Shown here piece by piece: positions 1 through 9,934 of a stretch of DNA of 64,000 nucleotides. Source of the DNA: Leeuwenhoekiella palythoae (lineage in GTDB: Bacteria; Bacteroidota; Bacteroidia; Flavobacteriales; Flavobacteriaceae); the NCBI RefSeq assembly GCF_900130045.1, contig NZ_FQXT01000001.1, positions 787,014 through 851,013 on the forward strand, read 5' to 3'. A program made the translations under genes and the position numbers. The notes below the pieces were generated by a model. It did not search any database. It saw only the letters and a program-made list of their open reading frames with translations, and was not told where the DNA came from. The number at the start of each line of letters is the position of its first letter. The stretch's first letter is position 1.

Positions 1-1141
1 ATTTATCTACCGAGCTTTGGTATTTTTCGGTATGTACTTCCATATGCGGGCGAGGGCCTACCACACTCATATCCCCGAGCAACACGTTATAGAACTGCGG
101 CAACTCATCAATACTCGTACGTCGTAAAATACGTCCCAATTTCGTTACCCGTTTATCATTCTTGGTCATCATCTTGGTATCCGCATCCGCCGTGGTGGCC
201 ATGGATCGAAACTTATAACACCAAAATACCTTACGGTTTACCCCGTGACGCTTTTGCTTAAAATATAGTGGTTCGTTAGAGTCTAAACGTTGCAGCAAAT
301 AGATCAATGGGCTCAACCATGACAACACCCCTACGATCACCAAGAGGGCAAACACCACATCAAAACTTCGCTTCACTATTTTAGCAAATGGGGTTTCTAG
401 TGGCAGTTCGCGTAAGTTCAATACAGGAACATTGTCATAGAGCTCAATGGTCATCGCCCGGGTAAAGATCTCCTTATTATCCGGAACGATCTTCAGTTTG
501 ATCAGGTTATTATCGGCATAGGCCATCAAATTGAATAACTGAGGTTGCGATAAACGCGAAGCTATACAAAAGATCTGGTGCACATCTTTACGCTTAAAAT
601 AGGCAAAGGCTTCTTCTACTTTCCCTAAATAGGTAGGGCTTTTAGAATGTCCGTTGTCAAAGTAGCCCAGATACCGATAGCCCAAGTCTGGCTCATCAAA
701 CACCTTACGGATCTTCTTTAAGTTACGATCGCGGCCGATCACCACTACATTCACCGCATTCCCGCCTACTTCCCGATATTTCCCTCGGGCATAATAAAAC
801 AGGATGCGATAAAGTAGCAAACTTCCAAATAAGCACAACAGTACATTGCGGTGATAGGCAATAGAATGAAGTGGCGTTTGACTCAGGCTAAACCACGCAA
901 AATAGCCCAGCGTAAACAGCAAATACAGCTGAATGGGTTTATGGATATTGGTAAAAAAGCGTTCTTTCCGGGAAGTAGGATAGTAATCGATCGCATAAGC
1001 ACTCAACAACCACGTGGCATTAAAAAACAGGATAGAATTAATGTCAAAATACAAGTTGGGTATAAACCAAGCAAGCATCCCATTCAGCAAGCTTAAATGG
1101 ATCAAAATACTAATGGGGACGATAAGTGCAGAGCGTTTCAT
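1..1141 (-). CDS. Polyprenyl glycosylphosphotransferase (initiating sugar transferase), 3' end cut by window
   Basis: This enzyme transfers a sugar-1-phosphate to undecaprenyl phosphate, the first membrane step of repeat-unit assembly. The ATG is at 1141 and 380 codons are visible; the C-terminus lies beyond position 1. Reading the minus strand gives hydrophobic N-terminal segments, a Rossmann-like middle part (VVVIGRDRNLKKI) and, from about residue 257, the bacterial sugar transferase domain with KRSFDV, YFKQKRHG, CYKFRSM, LGRILRRTSIDELPQ and GDMSVVGPRP. These motifs are diagnostic of the WcaJ/WbaP/CpsE superfamily. The sugar specificity cannot be read from the sequence. It is the last gene of the polysaccharide locus within this window, 24 bp after the preceding glycosyltransferase. 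Confidence 0.93.
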   Translation of the reverse strand, partial: MKRSALIVPISILIHLSLLNGMLAWFIPNLYFDINSILFFNATWLLSAYAIDYYPTSRKERFFTNIHKPIQLYLLFTLGYFAWFSLSQTPLHSIAYHRNVLLCLFGSLLLYRILFYYARGKYREVGGNAVNVVVIGRDRNLKKIRKVFDEPDLGYRYLGYFDNGHSKSPTYLGKVEEAFAYFKRKDVHQIFCIASRLSQPQLFNLMAYADNNLIKLKIVPDNKEIFTRAMTIELYDNVPVLNLRELPLETPFAKIVKRSFDVVFALLVIVGVLSWLSPLIYLLQRLDSNEPLYFKQKRHGVNRKVFWCYKFRSMATTADADTKMMTKNDKRVTKLGRILRRTSIDELPQFYNVLLGDMSVVGPRPHMEVHTEKYQSSVDK

Positions 1142-1165
1142 AAGTAATTATACTAGGGATCAGTC

Positions 1166-1927
1166 TTAAGAGAGCTTTCGAAGCTTAGGTATCAAGTATT
1201 GTGGGATCTTACGGCCTATTTTAAAGGCTAAGGTTATGGAACCCCAAAGGGGATATCGGTGAATGATATCTAAATCTTCTTTAGACTTTATTTTTTGTAA
1301 GGCGGGGGTGGTACTTTTACCTCCAAGCCGCATTTTGACCAACCAATCGTTGATAAAGTAAGTTTTCAGCTTAGGATTGCTTAGCCAACGCAGCGTGATC
1401 TCATAATCACTGGCGATCCGATACTGCTCCTCAAACAAACCATAAGTTTCAAAGACTTCTTTTTTGACATAGATGGTCGTATGCAAGGGTACCCACCCAT
1501 ACTTAAGATAACGGGATCGAAAGGGCTTCGCTGTATAAATGCGCTTCACCGCATCAGGTTGTTCCCGAGCCACAAACATCCCATTCCCATAGACGATATC
1601 GGCGCTACTGCTTTGAAAAGCCTTCACGATCTCACTTAAGGTACTTGCTTTAGGATAAAAATCGTCGGAATGCAGAATCCCAATGATATCCCCGGTAGCT
1701 GCTTTTATTCCTTTATTTAAAGCGTTATACAAGCCTTTATCCGGTTCGGAAATATAATACCCCAAACGTTCCTTGTAGTCTTCAATAATAGCCTGCGTCC
1801 CATCGGTAGAGCCACCATCGATCACCACATGTTCTATATCAGGATAATCTTGAGCCAGTACCGCTTTAATACACGAACGAATCGTCGCTTTGTTATTGTA
1901 TACAATAGTGATGACAGATATTTTCAA
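1166..1927 (-). CDS. Family 2 glycosyltransferase
   Basis: Inverting GT-A glycosyltransferase of 253 residues, expected to add one sugar to the lipid-linked repeat unit on the cytoplasmic face. The N-terminus has the GT2 start (ISVITIVYNN), then IDGGSTDGTQ near residue 40 and the metal/nucleotide DXD-type motif HSDD near residue 87. There is no membrane segment, which fits a soluble WcaE-like enzyme. The start codon is TTG at 1927; no ATG lies at a sensible position and the domain begins at once. A 105-bp gap with no visible feature separates it from the UDP-xylose synthase gene upstream. The acceptor and donor sugars are unknown. Confidence 0.9.
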   Translation of the reverse strand: MKISVITIVYNNKATIRSCIKAVLAQDYPDIEHVVIDGGSTDGTQAIIEDYKERLGYYISEPDKGLYNALNKGIKAATGDIIGILHSDDFYPKASTLSEIVKAFQSSSADIVYGNGMFVAREQPDAVKRIYTAKPFRSRYLKYGWVPLHTTIYVKKEVFETYGLFEEQYRIASDYEITLRWLSNPKLKTYFINDWLVKMRLGGKSTTPALQKIKSKEDLDIIHRYPLWGSITLAFKIGRKIPQYLIPKLRKLS

Positions 1928-2032
1928 AACAACTAAAAGGTTAAAATATTAATGGTACTACAATGCTTAAAATGGCTATACTTAAAAATCTAAGCATTTC
2001 ATTTTATGATTAAAACAAGGCAATAAGACTGC

Positions 2033-2980
2033 CTATAGATCTCGGCGCAATACACTTTCAAAATAGGTAATCGTCTCTCGCAAACCCTCCTGCAAGTCAA
2101 TCTGAGGCTCCCAGCCTTGGAGCAAAGCCTTGGCTCTAGAGATATCAGGCCGGCGTTGTTGGGGGTCGTCTTGAGGTAAAGGCTGAAACACGAGTCGAGA
2201 AGCCGAGCCTGTCAATTCTAGAATAGTCTGCGCCAATTGCAACATGGTACATTCTTGAGGATTCCCAAGATTGATGGGGCCGGTGACTTGAGCTTCAGTG
2301 CCCATCAACCGAGTCAAACCATGAATTAGGTCATCAACATATTGAAAACTTCGCGTTTGACTCCCATCACCAAAAATGGTTAAAGGTTCCCCACGCAGGG
2401 CCTGCACAATAAAATTAGACACCACCCGCCCGTCGTTGATGTTCATATGCGGGCCGTAGGTATTAAAAATTCGGGCGATCTTGATCGCAACCCCATTTTG
2501 AGTATGGTAATCCATAAACAAAGTTTCTGCACACCGCTTGCCTTCATCATAGCACGAACGCGGCCCTATAGGATTCACATGTCCCCAATAGCTTTCGGGT
2601 TGTGGATGTACCGCAGGATCTCCATACACCTCCGAAGTACTGGCCTGTAAGATCTTTACCTTAACCCGTTTCGCTAACCCCAGCATGTTGATCGCCCCCA
2701 TTACCGAAGTCTTGATGGTTTTAATAGGGTTATACTGGTAGTGCACCGGGCTGGCAGGGCAGGCTAAATTATAGATCTCATCCACCTCAGCATAAAAAGG
2801 CTCGGTAATATCATGCCGTATCAATTCAAAATACGGATTGGCCAACAGGTCTACGATATGTTCCTTACTCCCGGTGAAGTAATTATCCAAACACAGGACT
2901 TCATGGCCTTCTTGGAGCAACTGTTTACACAGATGCGAGCCGATAAAACCGGCACCGCCGGTTACGAGTATTCGTTTCAT
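2033..2980 (-). CDS. UDP-glucuronate decarboxylase (UDP-xylose synthase), SDR family
   Basis: Extended SDR enzyme that oxidises and decarboxylates UDP-glucuronate to UDP-xylose. It has the NAD motif [10 protein letters not shown] near residue 8, the catalytic region STSEVYGDP and YDEGKR (the YxxxK pair), and the family signature [11 protein letters not shown]...DGRVVSNF. Length is 315 residues, normal for bacterial UXS. The ATG at 2980 lies one base after the stop of the acetyltransferase gene; an in-frame GTG at 2992 would overlap that gene and is less likely. The substrate would come from the UDP-glucose dehydrogenase at 25273-26667 in the same locus, so xylose or glucuronate is a likely component of the polymer. 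Confidence 0.93.
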   Translation of the reverse strand: MKRILVTGGAGFIGSHLCKQLLQEGHEVLCLDNYFTGSKEHIVDLLANPYFELIRHDITEPFYAEVDEIYNLACPASPVHYQYNPIKTIKTSVMGAINMLGLAKRVKVKILQASTSEVYGDPAVHPQPESYWGHVNPIGPRSCYDEGKRCAETLFMDYHTQNGVAIKIARIFNTYGPHMNINDGRVVSNFIVQALRGEPLTIFGDGSQTRSFQYVDDLIHGLTRLMGTEAQVTGPINLGNPQECTMLQLAQTILELTGSASRLVFQPLPQDDPQQRRPDISRAKALLQGWEPQIDLQEGLRETITYFESVLRRDL

Positions 2981-2981
2981 T

Positions 2982-3533
2982 CTATTTAACACTGCGTTTA
3001 CGAACGGGTCTAGCTGGATTGCCCTGATTGATAGTGTAGGCTTCCAGATCTTTTGTTGCTACAGAGCCAACCGAAAGCACCGCATGGCTATTACAAGTCA
3101 CTCCCGGGCAAACCACTGCCTTTGCTCCTACCCATACTCCGGCCTTTAAGATAATAGGACCATTGCGGTAATCAAAGGTAGAAACAGTATAATCATGATT
3201 ACCAGTAAGCAACATCGCTCCTTGCGAAATACAAACATGGTCCCCTATAGTAACCTGATCCAGGTTATCAATCCAAGTATTTTCTCCAAGCCAGACGTAA
3301 TTTCCTATTATTAACTTCCAAGGAAATTTGATACTTACCCCAGTTTTAATAACAAAACCATTTCCAATCTTTGCCCCAAAAAGCTTTAGCAAGTAAATTT
3401 TAGGAGTCATAAATGGAAACCATCCTGATCTCAATATAAAAGCATTGCATGTCAACCATATAAATTGCTTGACAACACCTGCCTTTTTAGAAAAGTTCCT
3501 ATTATCAAATTGATCCAGACGTGTACCAACCAT
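2982..3533 (-). CDS. WcaF-like putative acyltransferase (left-handed beta-helix)
   Basis: Protein of 183 residues with hexapeptide-repeat character ([33 protein letters not shown]) and the catalytic-type histidine in GNHDY. It ends with the [10 protein letters not shown] tail common in colanic-acid-type acetyltransferases of the WcaF/NodL group. It probably acetylates a sugar of the repeat unit using acetyl-CoA. The start ATG at 3533 follows the upstream glycosyltransferase stop by four bases, so translational coupling is likely. The function is inferred from family only; the acceptor is not predictable. Confidence 0.88.
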   Translation of the reverse strand: MVGTRLDQFDNRNFSKKAGVVKQFIWLTCNAFILRSGWFPFMTPKIYLLKLFGAKIGNGFVIKTGVSIKFPWKLIIGNYVWLGENTWIDNLDQVTIGDHVCISQGAMLLTGNHDYTVSTFDYRNGPIILKAGVWVGAKAVVCPGVTCNSHAVLSVGSVATKDLEAYTINQGNPARPVRKRSVK

Positions 3534-3537
3534 AAAG

Positions 3538-4695
3538 TTATTTATTAAATAGAACCCTTAAATTTTCACCAAATGCATTAGTGGTAAAATACTGTCGATA
3601 TGCTTTTGAGGCATTATCTTTCTTCAACCTCCTCTGCTCTTCAGAGAAGTTTAACCAACGCTCCAAAAGGTTAATAGTTCCTTCAAGGGTATCCGCTTCT
3701 GCTATACCGGCTTCCTCTTTAATAATTTCCCTCCATATATTTACTTGTTTGCTAATCAGTACCGGGGTGCCACACGCCAAAGCCTCCACCACTGCAATTC
3801 CAAAATTTTCTTGGTGACTGGGAAGTATAAAATTTTGAGCACCATATAGGGCTCCCCACTTCGCCGCACCTTGTAGCATTCCCGGAAAATGGATTCTATC
3901 ATCTCCAGCAGCATCACTTAAAACCTGCTGACCATAAGCTGATTCCAAACCCGGCCCAGCGATCACCAAATCAGGAATATCTGCATGCTTCACTCTTAGA
4001 CTTCGATACGCTTTAACCAATAAATCAACGCCCTTTTTAGAATCAACACGTCCTAAGAAAAGAAAATAAGGCCTTTCATTTAAAGCAGGTATAGTACTCT
4101 TGAATGCTTCACTAAGAGAATATGAATAGGAAATTGGACTATCTATCCCCAAACCTACCACTATTTCACTTTTTGGATTGTAGGGTTTGAAAGTAGTTCG
4201 TGCCAACTTTAACTCATCTAGACAAGTAAAGAGCAAACCATTAGAATTATTCACTACTTGACGCTCCAGAAATTTCCAAAAAAACCAATTTCGAATGGCT
4301 TTCAATCGGCGGTCTTTTGCTTTTTGAAAATAGGGATCTAGCATGCCATGAGGCATTACCCACAGCGACGATGTTGATGCATATTTTCTCCAAAACAAAT
4401 ACCCCCCGTAACTAGAGTACTGCCAAAGCCCATGAAGGATTATATGATCATAATTTCTTAGGTGTACCCTGGCCCATTCTTTAAAGTTTTCTGTATAGGA
4501 ATACATATTATTTGCAGGACCTAAGGCATAGACCTCATAATGTTTTGAGCGAAGAAAGCTTGCCTCAGGTTCATCAAAGCAAACCACCTCGCTAGCAAAA
4601 CCTACACTATCTAAAGCACATACGGCTAGATCAACGGCTTTGGCAACGCCTCCGGCAATCGGGTTTAATGAAGTAAGAATATGCAATACTTTCAA
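3538..4695 (-). CDS. Family 4 glycosyltransferase
   Basis: Retaining GT-B glycosyltransferase, 385 residues. The N-terminal half starts with KVLHILTSLNPIAGGVAKAV, the usual glycine-rich acceptor-side loop. The C-terminal half has FLGRVDSKKGVDLLVKAY and the EX7E nucleotide-sugar motif in ENFGIAVVEALACGTPV. The start is TTG at 4695, overlapping the TGA of the next gene upstream as TTGA, which suggests coupled translation. Composition is AT-richer than the nucleotide-sugar genes of the locus. Donor and linkage are unknown. Confidence 0.9.
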   Translation of the reverse strand: MKVLHILTSLNPIAGGVAKAVDLAVCALDSVGFASEVVCFDEPEASFLRSKHYEVYALGPANNMYSYTENFKEWARVHLRNYDHIILHGLWQYSSYGGYLFWRKYASTSSLWVMPHGMLDPYFQKAKDRRLKAIRNWFFWKFLERQVVNNSNGLLFTCLDELKLARTTFKPYNPKSEIVVGLGIDSPISYSYSLSEAFKSTIPALNERPYFLFLGRVDSKKGVDLLVKAYRSLRVKHADIPDLVIAGPGLESAYGQQVLSDAAGDDRIHFPGMLQGAAKWGALYGAQNFILPSHQENFGIAVVEALACGTPVLISKQVNIWREIIKEEAGIAEADTLEGTINLLERWLNFSEEQRRLKKDNASKAYRQYFTTNAFGENLRVLFNK

Positions 4696-5762
4696 TATTC
4701 TAAAGATTTTATAGATTCTACAGCATTATTAACCATATTATTCATTAATAAATTATCTGCTATATAAACTCTCGCACTATTACCCATCTCTAGCAATCTC
4801 GATTGCTCACAAGAATTAATAGCTGTTACCAAGGCATCGACATCTTCACAAATCACTCCTGCTTTACTCTCTTCTAAATAATAATACTCTACGCATTGTT
4901 TTATTTCCTTACTTCGAGCTAATGTAAATATTGGCAAACCATAAGCCATCGCTTCTACTATGGAAAGCCCTAACCAAGCAGGCTGTAGGTAAATATCTGC
5001 AAGACTAAATAACTCTTCTTTCTTAGCATTATCATAAAGAGCACCAAAATCATACACATTGTCAAAGACAGAAAAATCAGGCTTATACGGTCCTTCTCCT
5101 ATTATTACAAAACCTACGTCCGGTGTAGCTTCAATAATTTTTTTTAACAAATCTGCTCTTCGTTCTTTAAGGGTGAAACGTGCAGAAAATATACATACAC
5201 GGTCATACTTGATTTTATTTTCAATTTTTAAAGCTGCTTTATTTTTGGTTGGTTTAAATGCTAAAATACGCTCCACATCACTTAAGGTGTTATCTAGGGC
5301 AACTATTTTCTTGGGGGAAATACCCTCATTACACCAAATTTTCTTTTCTTTTTCTGTATACAACCATACCAAATTAGATAATTTAATTTGCCATTTAATT
5401 AAGGATGAAGGTTTTGAAGACTCATCCATATATCGTTTTACTGAAATACCGTGTCCCCACAGGATGGTATCTCTATTAACTATCCTTCTACATAATAAGA
5501 CAAACCACGTTGTAAGATGGCAAAAATTAAGCATTAAAACGACACCCTCTTTTGAAATTATAAAGGGCAACGGATTGTACAAAAGAAATGGACCTATTTT
5601 TAAAGAAGTAATTTTAACAGCTTTAAAAGTAGATAACTCAAACTTACTTTCCTTGATTCTATTAGTATCGCTTGAAACAAATACTTTTATTGTATAAAAT
5701 TTTGCTACTCCTCGAAAAAAATCTGTTCTGTAGTGCGGTATGGAGGGTTGAAGAAACAACAT
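4692..5762 (-). CDS. Family 4 glycosyltransferase (GT-B)
   Basis: Glycosyltransferase of 356 residues. The N-terminus FLQPSIPHYRTDFFRGV resembles GT4 enzymes of capsule clusters. The C-terminal nucleotide-sugar domain carries FVIIGEGPY and LSIVEAMAYGLPIFT, the latter holding the second Glu of the EX7E region. The ATG at 5762 overlaps the stop of the polymerase gene by one base and the gene end overlaps the next glycosyltransferase by four bases, so it sits in a tightly packed operon. It lies in the AT-rich core of the locus, which is usually the strain-variable part. Specificity unknown. Confidence 0.87.
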   Translation of the reverse strand: MLFLQPSIPHYRTDFFRGVAKFYTIKVFVSSDTNRIKESKFELSTFKAVKITSLKIGPFLLYNPLPFIISKEGVVLMLNFCHLTTWFVLLCRRIVNRDTILWGHGISVKRYMDESSKPSSLIKWQIKLSNLVWLYTEKEKKIWCNEGISPKKIVALDNTLSDVERILAFKPTKNKAALKIENKIKYDRVCIFSARFTLKERRADLLKKIIEATPDVGFVIIGEGPYKPDFSVFDNVYDFGALYDNAKKEELFSLADIYLQPAWLGLSIVEAMAYGLPIFTLARSKEIKQCVEYYYLEESKAGVICEDVDALVTAINSCEQSRLLEMGNSARVYIADNLLMNNMVNNAVESIKSLEY

Positions 5763-6907
5763 TAAACCTTAACTTTTAGTAAACCTGTCTGCAAAGACCA
5801 AAATACTAAAATAGGTAAGCTAATGGTATCCAATAAAAACCCTTCTAGAAAAGCACATATAAGCATTGGGATTAAAATAGAGGTGTAAAATATATTGTAG
5901 ACTTGCGTATATAAGAGATTTTTAACATCGTCTATTATAACTAAAAAAAGTAATGTAGAACCCAAAAATCCATTAGCAACTACCGCATAAAAATATGAGT
6001 TAGCAGTATATCCACGTCCTCTTCCGATACCAAAAAGACCGGTTTCTTCAATTTGTTTTAATAAGTTGGACCAAGCGTTTACCCGTGTATTGCTTCTCCC
6101 TGTATAATCTAGGTCATCTATAGACAAATAACCAAAAAATAAAAGAACAAAAATAGAGGACAACAACAATACCATAATCTTACTATCGTATCTTTTCAAT
6201 GAAAAGAATACATTTGAGGAAATTGCTAAAAGAGCGAACAATAAAGCAGTTCTCGAACCCGTAATTACAACAATATAAATACCTAGGATTAAGGAAATGG
6301 TGTAAAATAAGATATTCTTTAGTTTATTACATTGATTGTATAACTTATAAAATGTAAAGCTTGCAAATATTGCGGCATACAAACCTATAAAATTAGGATG
6401 ACTTGTTAAGCCAAAGAGTCTACCATTCCAAATTACATTACCAAGACCTAATATAACAACAATAGCGTTAAGAAAAATAAAACAAAAACTTCCAAAAAAA
6501 ATAGAATTAAAAAAAGAATACTTTTCGACATTCTCTTGAAAAACAAAATGAGCCCTCGAAAAAAAAACAACAATAAGAATGGTAAAACCTAAATTTATTA
6601 TTAGACTATTAAGATCACCATCAATGTAAAACTCAGTTAATATTAGAACTAATTCAAAAATAAAAAGCAATACTAACGGTCTTGAAATCTTTGCGCGATA
6701 TGATAAAAGTTTTATATTCAATACAAGTAAAATGAATACTATAAAGTAATTAGATAAATTGGATAAAACTTCTAAAGGAGCAGGTATACTATAAGTTAAA
6801 GCTTCTTCTTTTGCATTTTTTGCTTTAAATGAACTTAAAAAAATAAGTACAGAAAAAAGATAGAAAAAAACTTTGTTATTAAAAGAGACATTATTTTTAA
6901 TGGTCAT
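5762..6907 (-). CDS. O-antigen/capsule polymerase-like membrane protein (Wzy/ligase family)
   Basis: Integral membrane protein of 381 residues with roughly ten hydrophobic segments. The family-typical periplasmic loop region includes GRLFGLTSHPNFIGLY, ITGSRTALL and GRSNTRVNAW, as in the Wzy_C (O-antigen ligase/polymerase) superfamily. In a cluster with a flippase and an initiating transferase the likely role is polymerising repeat units at the periplasmic face (Wzy-dependent pathway). Sequence divergence is normal for this family, so ligase activity is not excluded. It overlaps the sulfotransferase gene by 11 bp and is very AT-rich. Confidence 0.82.
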   Translation of the reverse strand: MTIKNNVSFNNKVFFYLFSVLIFLSSFKAKNAKEEALTYSIPAPLEVLSNLSNYFIVFILLVLNIKLLSYRAKISRPLVLLFIFELVLILTEFYIDGDLNSLIINLGFTILIVVFFSRAHFVFQENVEKYSFFNSIFFGSFCFIFLNAIVVILGLGNVIWNGRLFGLTSHPNFIGLYAAIFASFTFYKLYNQCNKLKNILFYTISLILGIYIVVITGSRTALLFALLAISSNVFFSLKRYDSKIMVLLLSSIFVLLFFGYLSIDDLDYTGRSNTRVNAWSNLLKQIEETGLFGIGRGRGYTANSYFYAVVANGFLGSTLLFLVIIDDVKNLLYTQVYNIFYTSILIPMLICAFLEGFLLDTISLPILVFWSLQTGLLKVKV

Positions 6908-7754
6908 CTAGATGTTTTTGTATTTGTCTATCTAACAATTCTTCTCGAGAATTTTCACTTTTTGAAAAAAGGCCTTCGATCTCTATGAGATTTTCATTGT
7001 TATAAGGTACACCAGAAAATTCGAGCATTTGCCTTTGGATTTCCTTATTTGCTAAAAAATCTTCTAAATAAAAGTGTTTAAAATTATCCTGATACAACCT
7101 TTCATAATCACACCTATAAGTTTCAACGCTCTTGAGCGCTTCGATATAATACGCTATTAACCCTTTTTGTTTTATTATAGAAGTAAATCCTTTTATTTTA
7201 GGACCAAAGGGCACAGTTTTAAACATCTTGATCAAAGACATTTGGAGAGCATACAGCGAGAGTCCAAAAACATCTTTAAAATCTATTTGCTCCTTGATAC
7301 TCTTTGAATGAAAATTATCTTTTTTATTATTATTCGTTTTATCAAACTTCACTTTGGTAGAAGAATATTTTTTTAAAATTACTGAAAGACTAAAAGAGTA
7401 CCCTTTTTTGGCAAATTTATAATTTGACTTTATGCACTTTACCGGATCACGTTCAATAAAAATAATTTTAGCATCAGGAAAAACAGCGTGTACTAAATGC
7501 GGTCGTAAACTGTTAATAGGTGATTTTTCAACAAACACGTAGTCAGAAGGAACGTCCTTCAATAACTTTTCTCGAATGCGTGTAACGATTTTATCTGAAA
7601 TAGAATAATCCTCATCGTTCAAATATCTAAAATTACCTAGTCTCCAAGTTGCGTGCGGCTCAACTTCAACATAAACCTTGTCGATGAGACTAAAAACTTT
7701 AGAAACAAGGGTTGTGCCCGATCGAGAGTACCCAACTATAAGAACTTTCTTCAT
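6897..7754 (-). CDS. Sulfotransferase family protein
   Basis: Protein of 285 residues with the two PAPS-binding elements of sulfotransferases: the 5'-phosphosulfate loop VGYSRSGTTLVSKVF at residues about 6-20 and the 3'-phosphate region FIERDPVKCIKSNYKF at about 98-113. It is predicted to move sulfate from PAPS to a hydroxyl of the polysaccharide or of its lipid-linked unit. No signal peptide is seen, so action is cytoplasmic. The ATG at 7754 immediately follows the glycosyltransferase stop at 7755. PAPS would come from the cysC/cysD/cysN genes of the same locus. The acceptor is unknown. Confidence 0.85.
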   Translation of the reverse strand: MKKVLIVGYSRSGTTLVSKVFSLIDKVYVEVEPHATWRLGNFRYLNDEDYSISDKIVTRIREKLLKDVPSDYVFVEKSPINSLRPHLVHAVFPDAKIIFIERDPVKCIKSNYKFAKKGYSFSLSVILKKYSSTKVKFDKTNNNKKDNFHSKSIKEQIDFKDVFGLSLYALQMSLIKMFKTVPFGPKIKGFTSIIKQKGLIAYYIEALKSVETYRCDYERLYQDNFKHFYLEDFLANKEIQRQMLEFSGVPYNNENLIEIEGLFSKSENSREELLDRQIQKHLDDH

Positions 7755-8903
7755 CTATTCTAAAATAATTTGAACAAAATTATCAGGAGAAAATTCTTCC
7801 AAATTCAATTCGTTCACATTAACCTTGCGCTTATTTATGATCATATATGCTATTTTATCAGCAATTTCCTGAGCGGTTATTTCATCTAGGGTTAATCCTA
7901 ATTGCTGATCAGATATCAACTCTCCTAGCAACCCATTTTTGTTGCCTATCATTGGTTTTCTGTTGCTCAATGCGTGACCAAAAATGCCGGAAGATGCTTC
8001 AGGATTTTTATAAGGTATCAGGATTGCGTAAGACTGTAGAAAAAGAGATTTCAACCTCTCGTTGGAAACAAAATTATTATCAAATATTATGCTAAAATCT
8101 TGATTCTTTAAATTTTTAATTTTCTTCTGTATTACAGCCTCGACTGAAGCATTTGCTTTTCCTACGATTAAGATAGCTATTTGATCACTTACTTCTTTAC
8201 TTAATTTATCAATGGCTCCTAGTATTTCATAAGTACCTTTTCTAGGAGTTATACTGCCGGGATGTAAAAAAACCTTAGTGTTTTTATCAAGACCGTAAAA
8301 ATCAAAAAGATCAAACCCTTTTTCTTCTTTATAATTTGGTATAGGGTCAGGCAGCCATTTAAAAATATTTCTGTCAGACAATTTATTCAAGTATTGAACT
8401 GATTTACGATCATTTAAAATAAACACAGACTCAATTGATTTATTTGTTGAATACAATTGAGTAATTATTTTTTTTCTATAATACTTTAAATAATTAGTTA
8501 AACCTCTTTTTTGCATTCTGCTAAACTGTAGAAAAAGAATACCAGAAATAAAAAAATTAGTCTTTCTGAAACACAATGCTAACTGAAATACGTTGAAATA
8601 AAGTAAATAAACTTTATTTACTGAATAATGATTAGCATACTGTTTGACCAAACCAAATTCTTTGAAGGATCTTTTTAGCAAACTTATATTTTTCAATTCA
8701 TCAACAATTCCTTGAGACAAAAATTCCCAGACAATAATGTCCTTGCTTTCATTTATGATTTGCGCATTATTCACTTTAAAAGATACTGGTACCACGAAAA
8801 TATATTTATCCTCTAATTTTGTATCTGAAACATATTTTGCGATGTGCAATATATATTCTAAGTGATGACCTGTTAGATTAGAGTCATAAATAAGTTTAAC
8901 CAT
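7755..8903 (-). CDS. Glycosyltransferase, GT-B fold (group 1-like)
   Basis: Protein of 382 residues. The N-terminal part starts VKLIYDSNLTGHHLEYILHI, and the C-terminal domain contains FLHPGSITPRKGTYEILGAI followed by IPYKNPEASSGIFGHALSN, which matches the sugar-nucleotide end of GT4-type enzymes, though the second Glu of the EX7E motif is not obvious. The assignment therefore rests on fold-level motifs and context between two polysaccharide genes. The ATG is at 8903, and 44 bp separate it from the GT2 gene upstream. Specificity unknown. Confidence 0.78.
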   Translation of the reverse strand: MVKLIYDSNLTGHHLEYILHIAKYVSDTKLEDKYIFVVPVSFKVNNAQIINESKDIIVWEFLSQGIVDELKNISLLKRSFKEFGLVKQYANHYSVNKVYLLYFNVFQLALCFRKTNFFISGILFLQFSRMQKRGLTNYLKYYRKKIITQLYSTNKSIESVFILNDRKSVQYLNKLSDRNIFKWLPDPIPNYKEEKGFDLFDFYGLDKNTKVFLHPGSITPRKGTYEILGAIDKLSKEVSDQIAILIVGKANASVEAVIQKKIKNLKNQDFSIIFDNNFVSNERLKSLFLQSYAILIPYKNPEASSGIFGHALSNRKPMIGNKNGLLGELISDQQLGLTLDEITAQEIADKIAYMIINKRKVNVNELNLEEFSPDNFVQIILE

Positions 8904-8947
8904 TGTATTACTTTAAGAGAAAAATACTTTAACTACATCTATAAGCC

Positions 8948-9934
8948 TTAAAACTTATTTGAGATTTTAAAAGTAGTTAGAGGTGAAATATAATATAGCA
9001 AGTACTTCAAAAACCTTTTAAATCCAAAAATAGCCACTGTATCTTTTGTTAAAAGTATTAAAAACTGCCTTTTGATATATTTTCTTTGATTTTTATAAAA
9101 CTCTTCAAATTCCGCTGAATCGATTTTTTCGCCGGCAAATCTAAAAGACATTAAAATAACCTGATGTATAAGATTTAAAAACTTTACACGATCTATTTTA
9201 TTTTCTATTGATTGATTTAGAAAGTTAACCAATTCTTTATGAATAAAAATTAGGTCAAATGAATTTTTAGCTCTCCACGAGGACATAATTGAACCAGATT
9301 CTCTTATTCTATAGTTGTATAAAGCATTTTTAAACACCAGTACTAGATTTGCATTGTAAATGAGCTGAGGGCCAAATAATGCATCTTCATGCAAGAGCTG
9401 TGGATAAAACTTTATCTTTGTTTTTTCCAAAAAATCTCTTTTGATAATGAAACGCTGCGCAGCTCCAACTGGAAATCTTTGGAATAAATAATTTTTGCCC
9501 TTAACAATTAAATTATGGTCTATAAAAAGATCTAATTCAGAAATTTTCTTCGAGGGGTACACCTTTTTTAAAGGAGTAATAAATATATCTATTTCAGGAA
9601 ATTTTTTAAGAGATTCAAATAAAACATTTAGCGAATTTTCAATAAGCCAATCATCACTATCAACAAACCAAACATATTTCCCTTTTGCTAACTCCAATCC
9701 ATTGTTTCTAGCTACACTAAGGCCTGAATTTTTTTGTGCTATTAATTTAATATTTGGAAAGTTTAAAAAATTTTCAACGGTGGCAATACTTTTATCCTGT
9801 GTACCATCATCAACAATTATAATCTCAAGATCTAAAAAGTTAATATCTTGTGAATATATAGATGCTAAGCATTGTTCAATGTAATCTTCTACATTATAAA
9901 CCGGAATAATAATTGACAAAAATGGTTCTTTCAA
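8948..9934 (-). CDS. Family 2 glycosyltransferase
   Basis: GT-A enzyme of 328 residues. It opens directly with LSIIIPVYNVEDYIEQCL, then IIIVDDGTQDKS near residue 40, the acceptor-loop motif NSGLSVARNNGLELAKG and the DXD motif WFVDSDDW near residue 93. The start appears to be TTG at 9934, forming a TTGA overlap with the stop of the upstream gene; the domain begins five residues later, so a later start is impossible. Such EpsJ-like enzymes add hexoses or N-acetylhexosamines; which one cannot be told here. Confidence 0.88.
   Translation of the reverse strand: MKEPFLSIIIPVYNVEDYIEQCLASIYSQDINFLDLEIIIVDDGTQDKSIATVENFLNFPNIKLIAQKNSGLSVARNNGLELAKGKYVWFVDSDDWLIENSLNVLFESLKKFPEIDIFITPLKKVYPSKKISELDLFIDHNLIVKGKNYLFQRFPVGAAQRFIIKRDFLEKTKIKFYPQLLHEDALFGPQLIYNANLVLVFKNALYNYRIRESGSIMSSWRAKNSFDLIFIHKELVNFLNQSIENKIDRVKFLNLIHQVILMSFRFAGEKIDSAEFEEFYKNQRKYIKRQFLILLTKDTVAIFGFKRFLKYLLYYISPLTTFKISNKF

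Noticed and set aside
851-1096. 81-codon open frame on the plus strand
   Set aside because: It lies antisense within the polyprenyl glycosylphosphotransferase gene, whose minus-strand frame carries all family motifs.
5059-5697. 212-codon plus-strand frame
   Set aside because: Antisense to a clear glycosyltransferase; no motif, composition driven by AT-richness.
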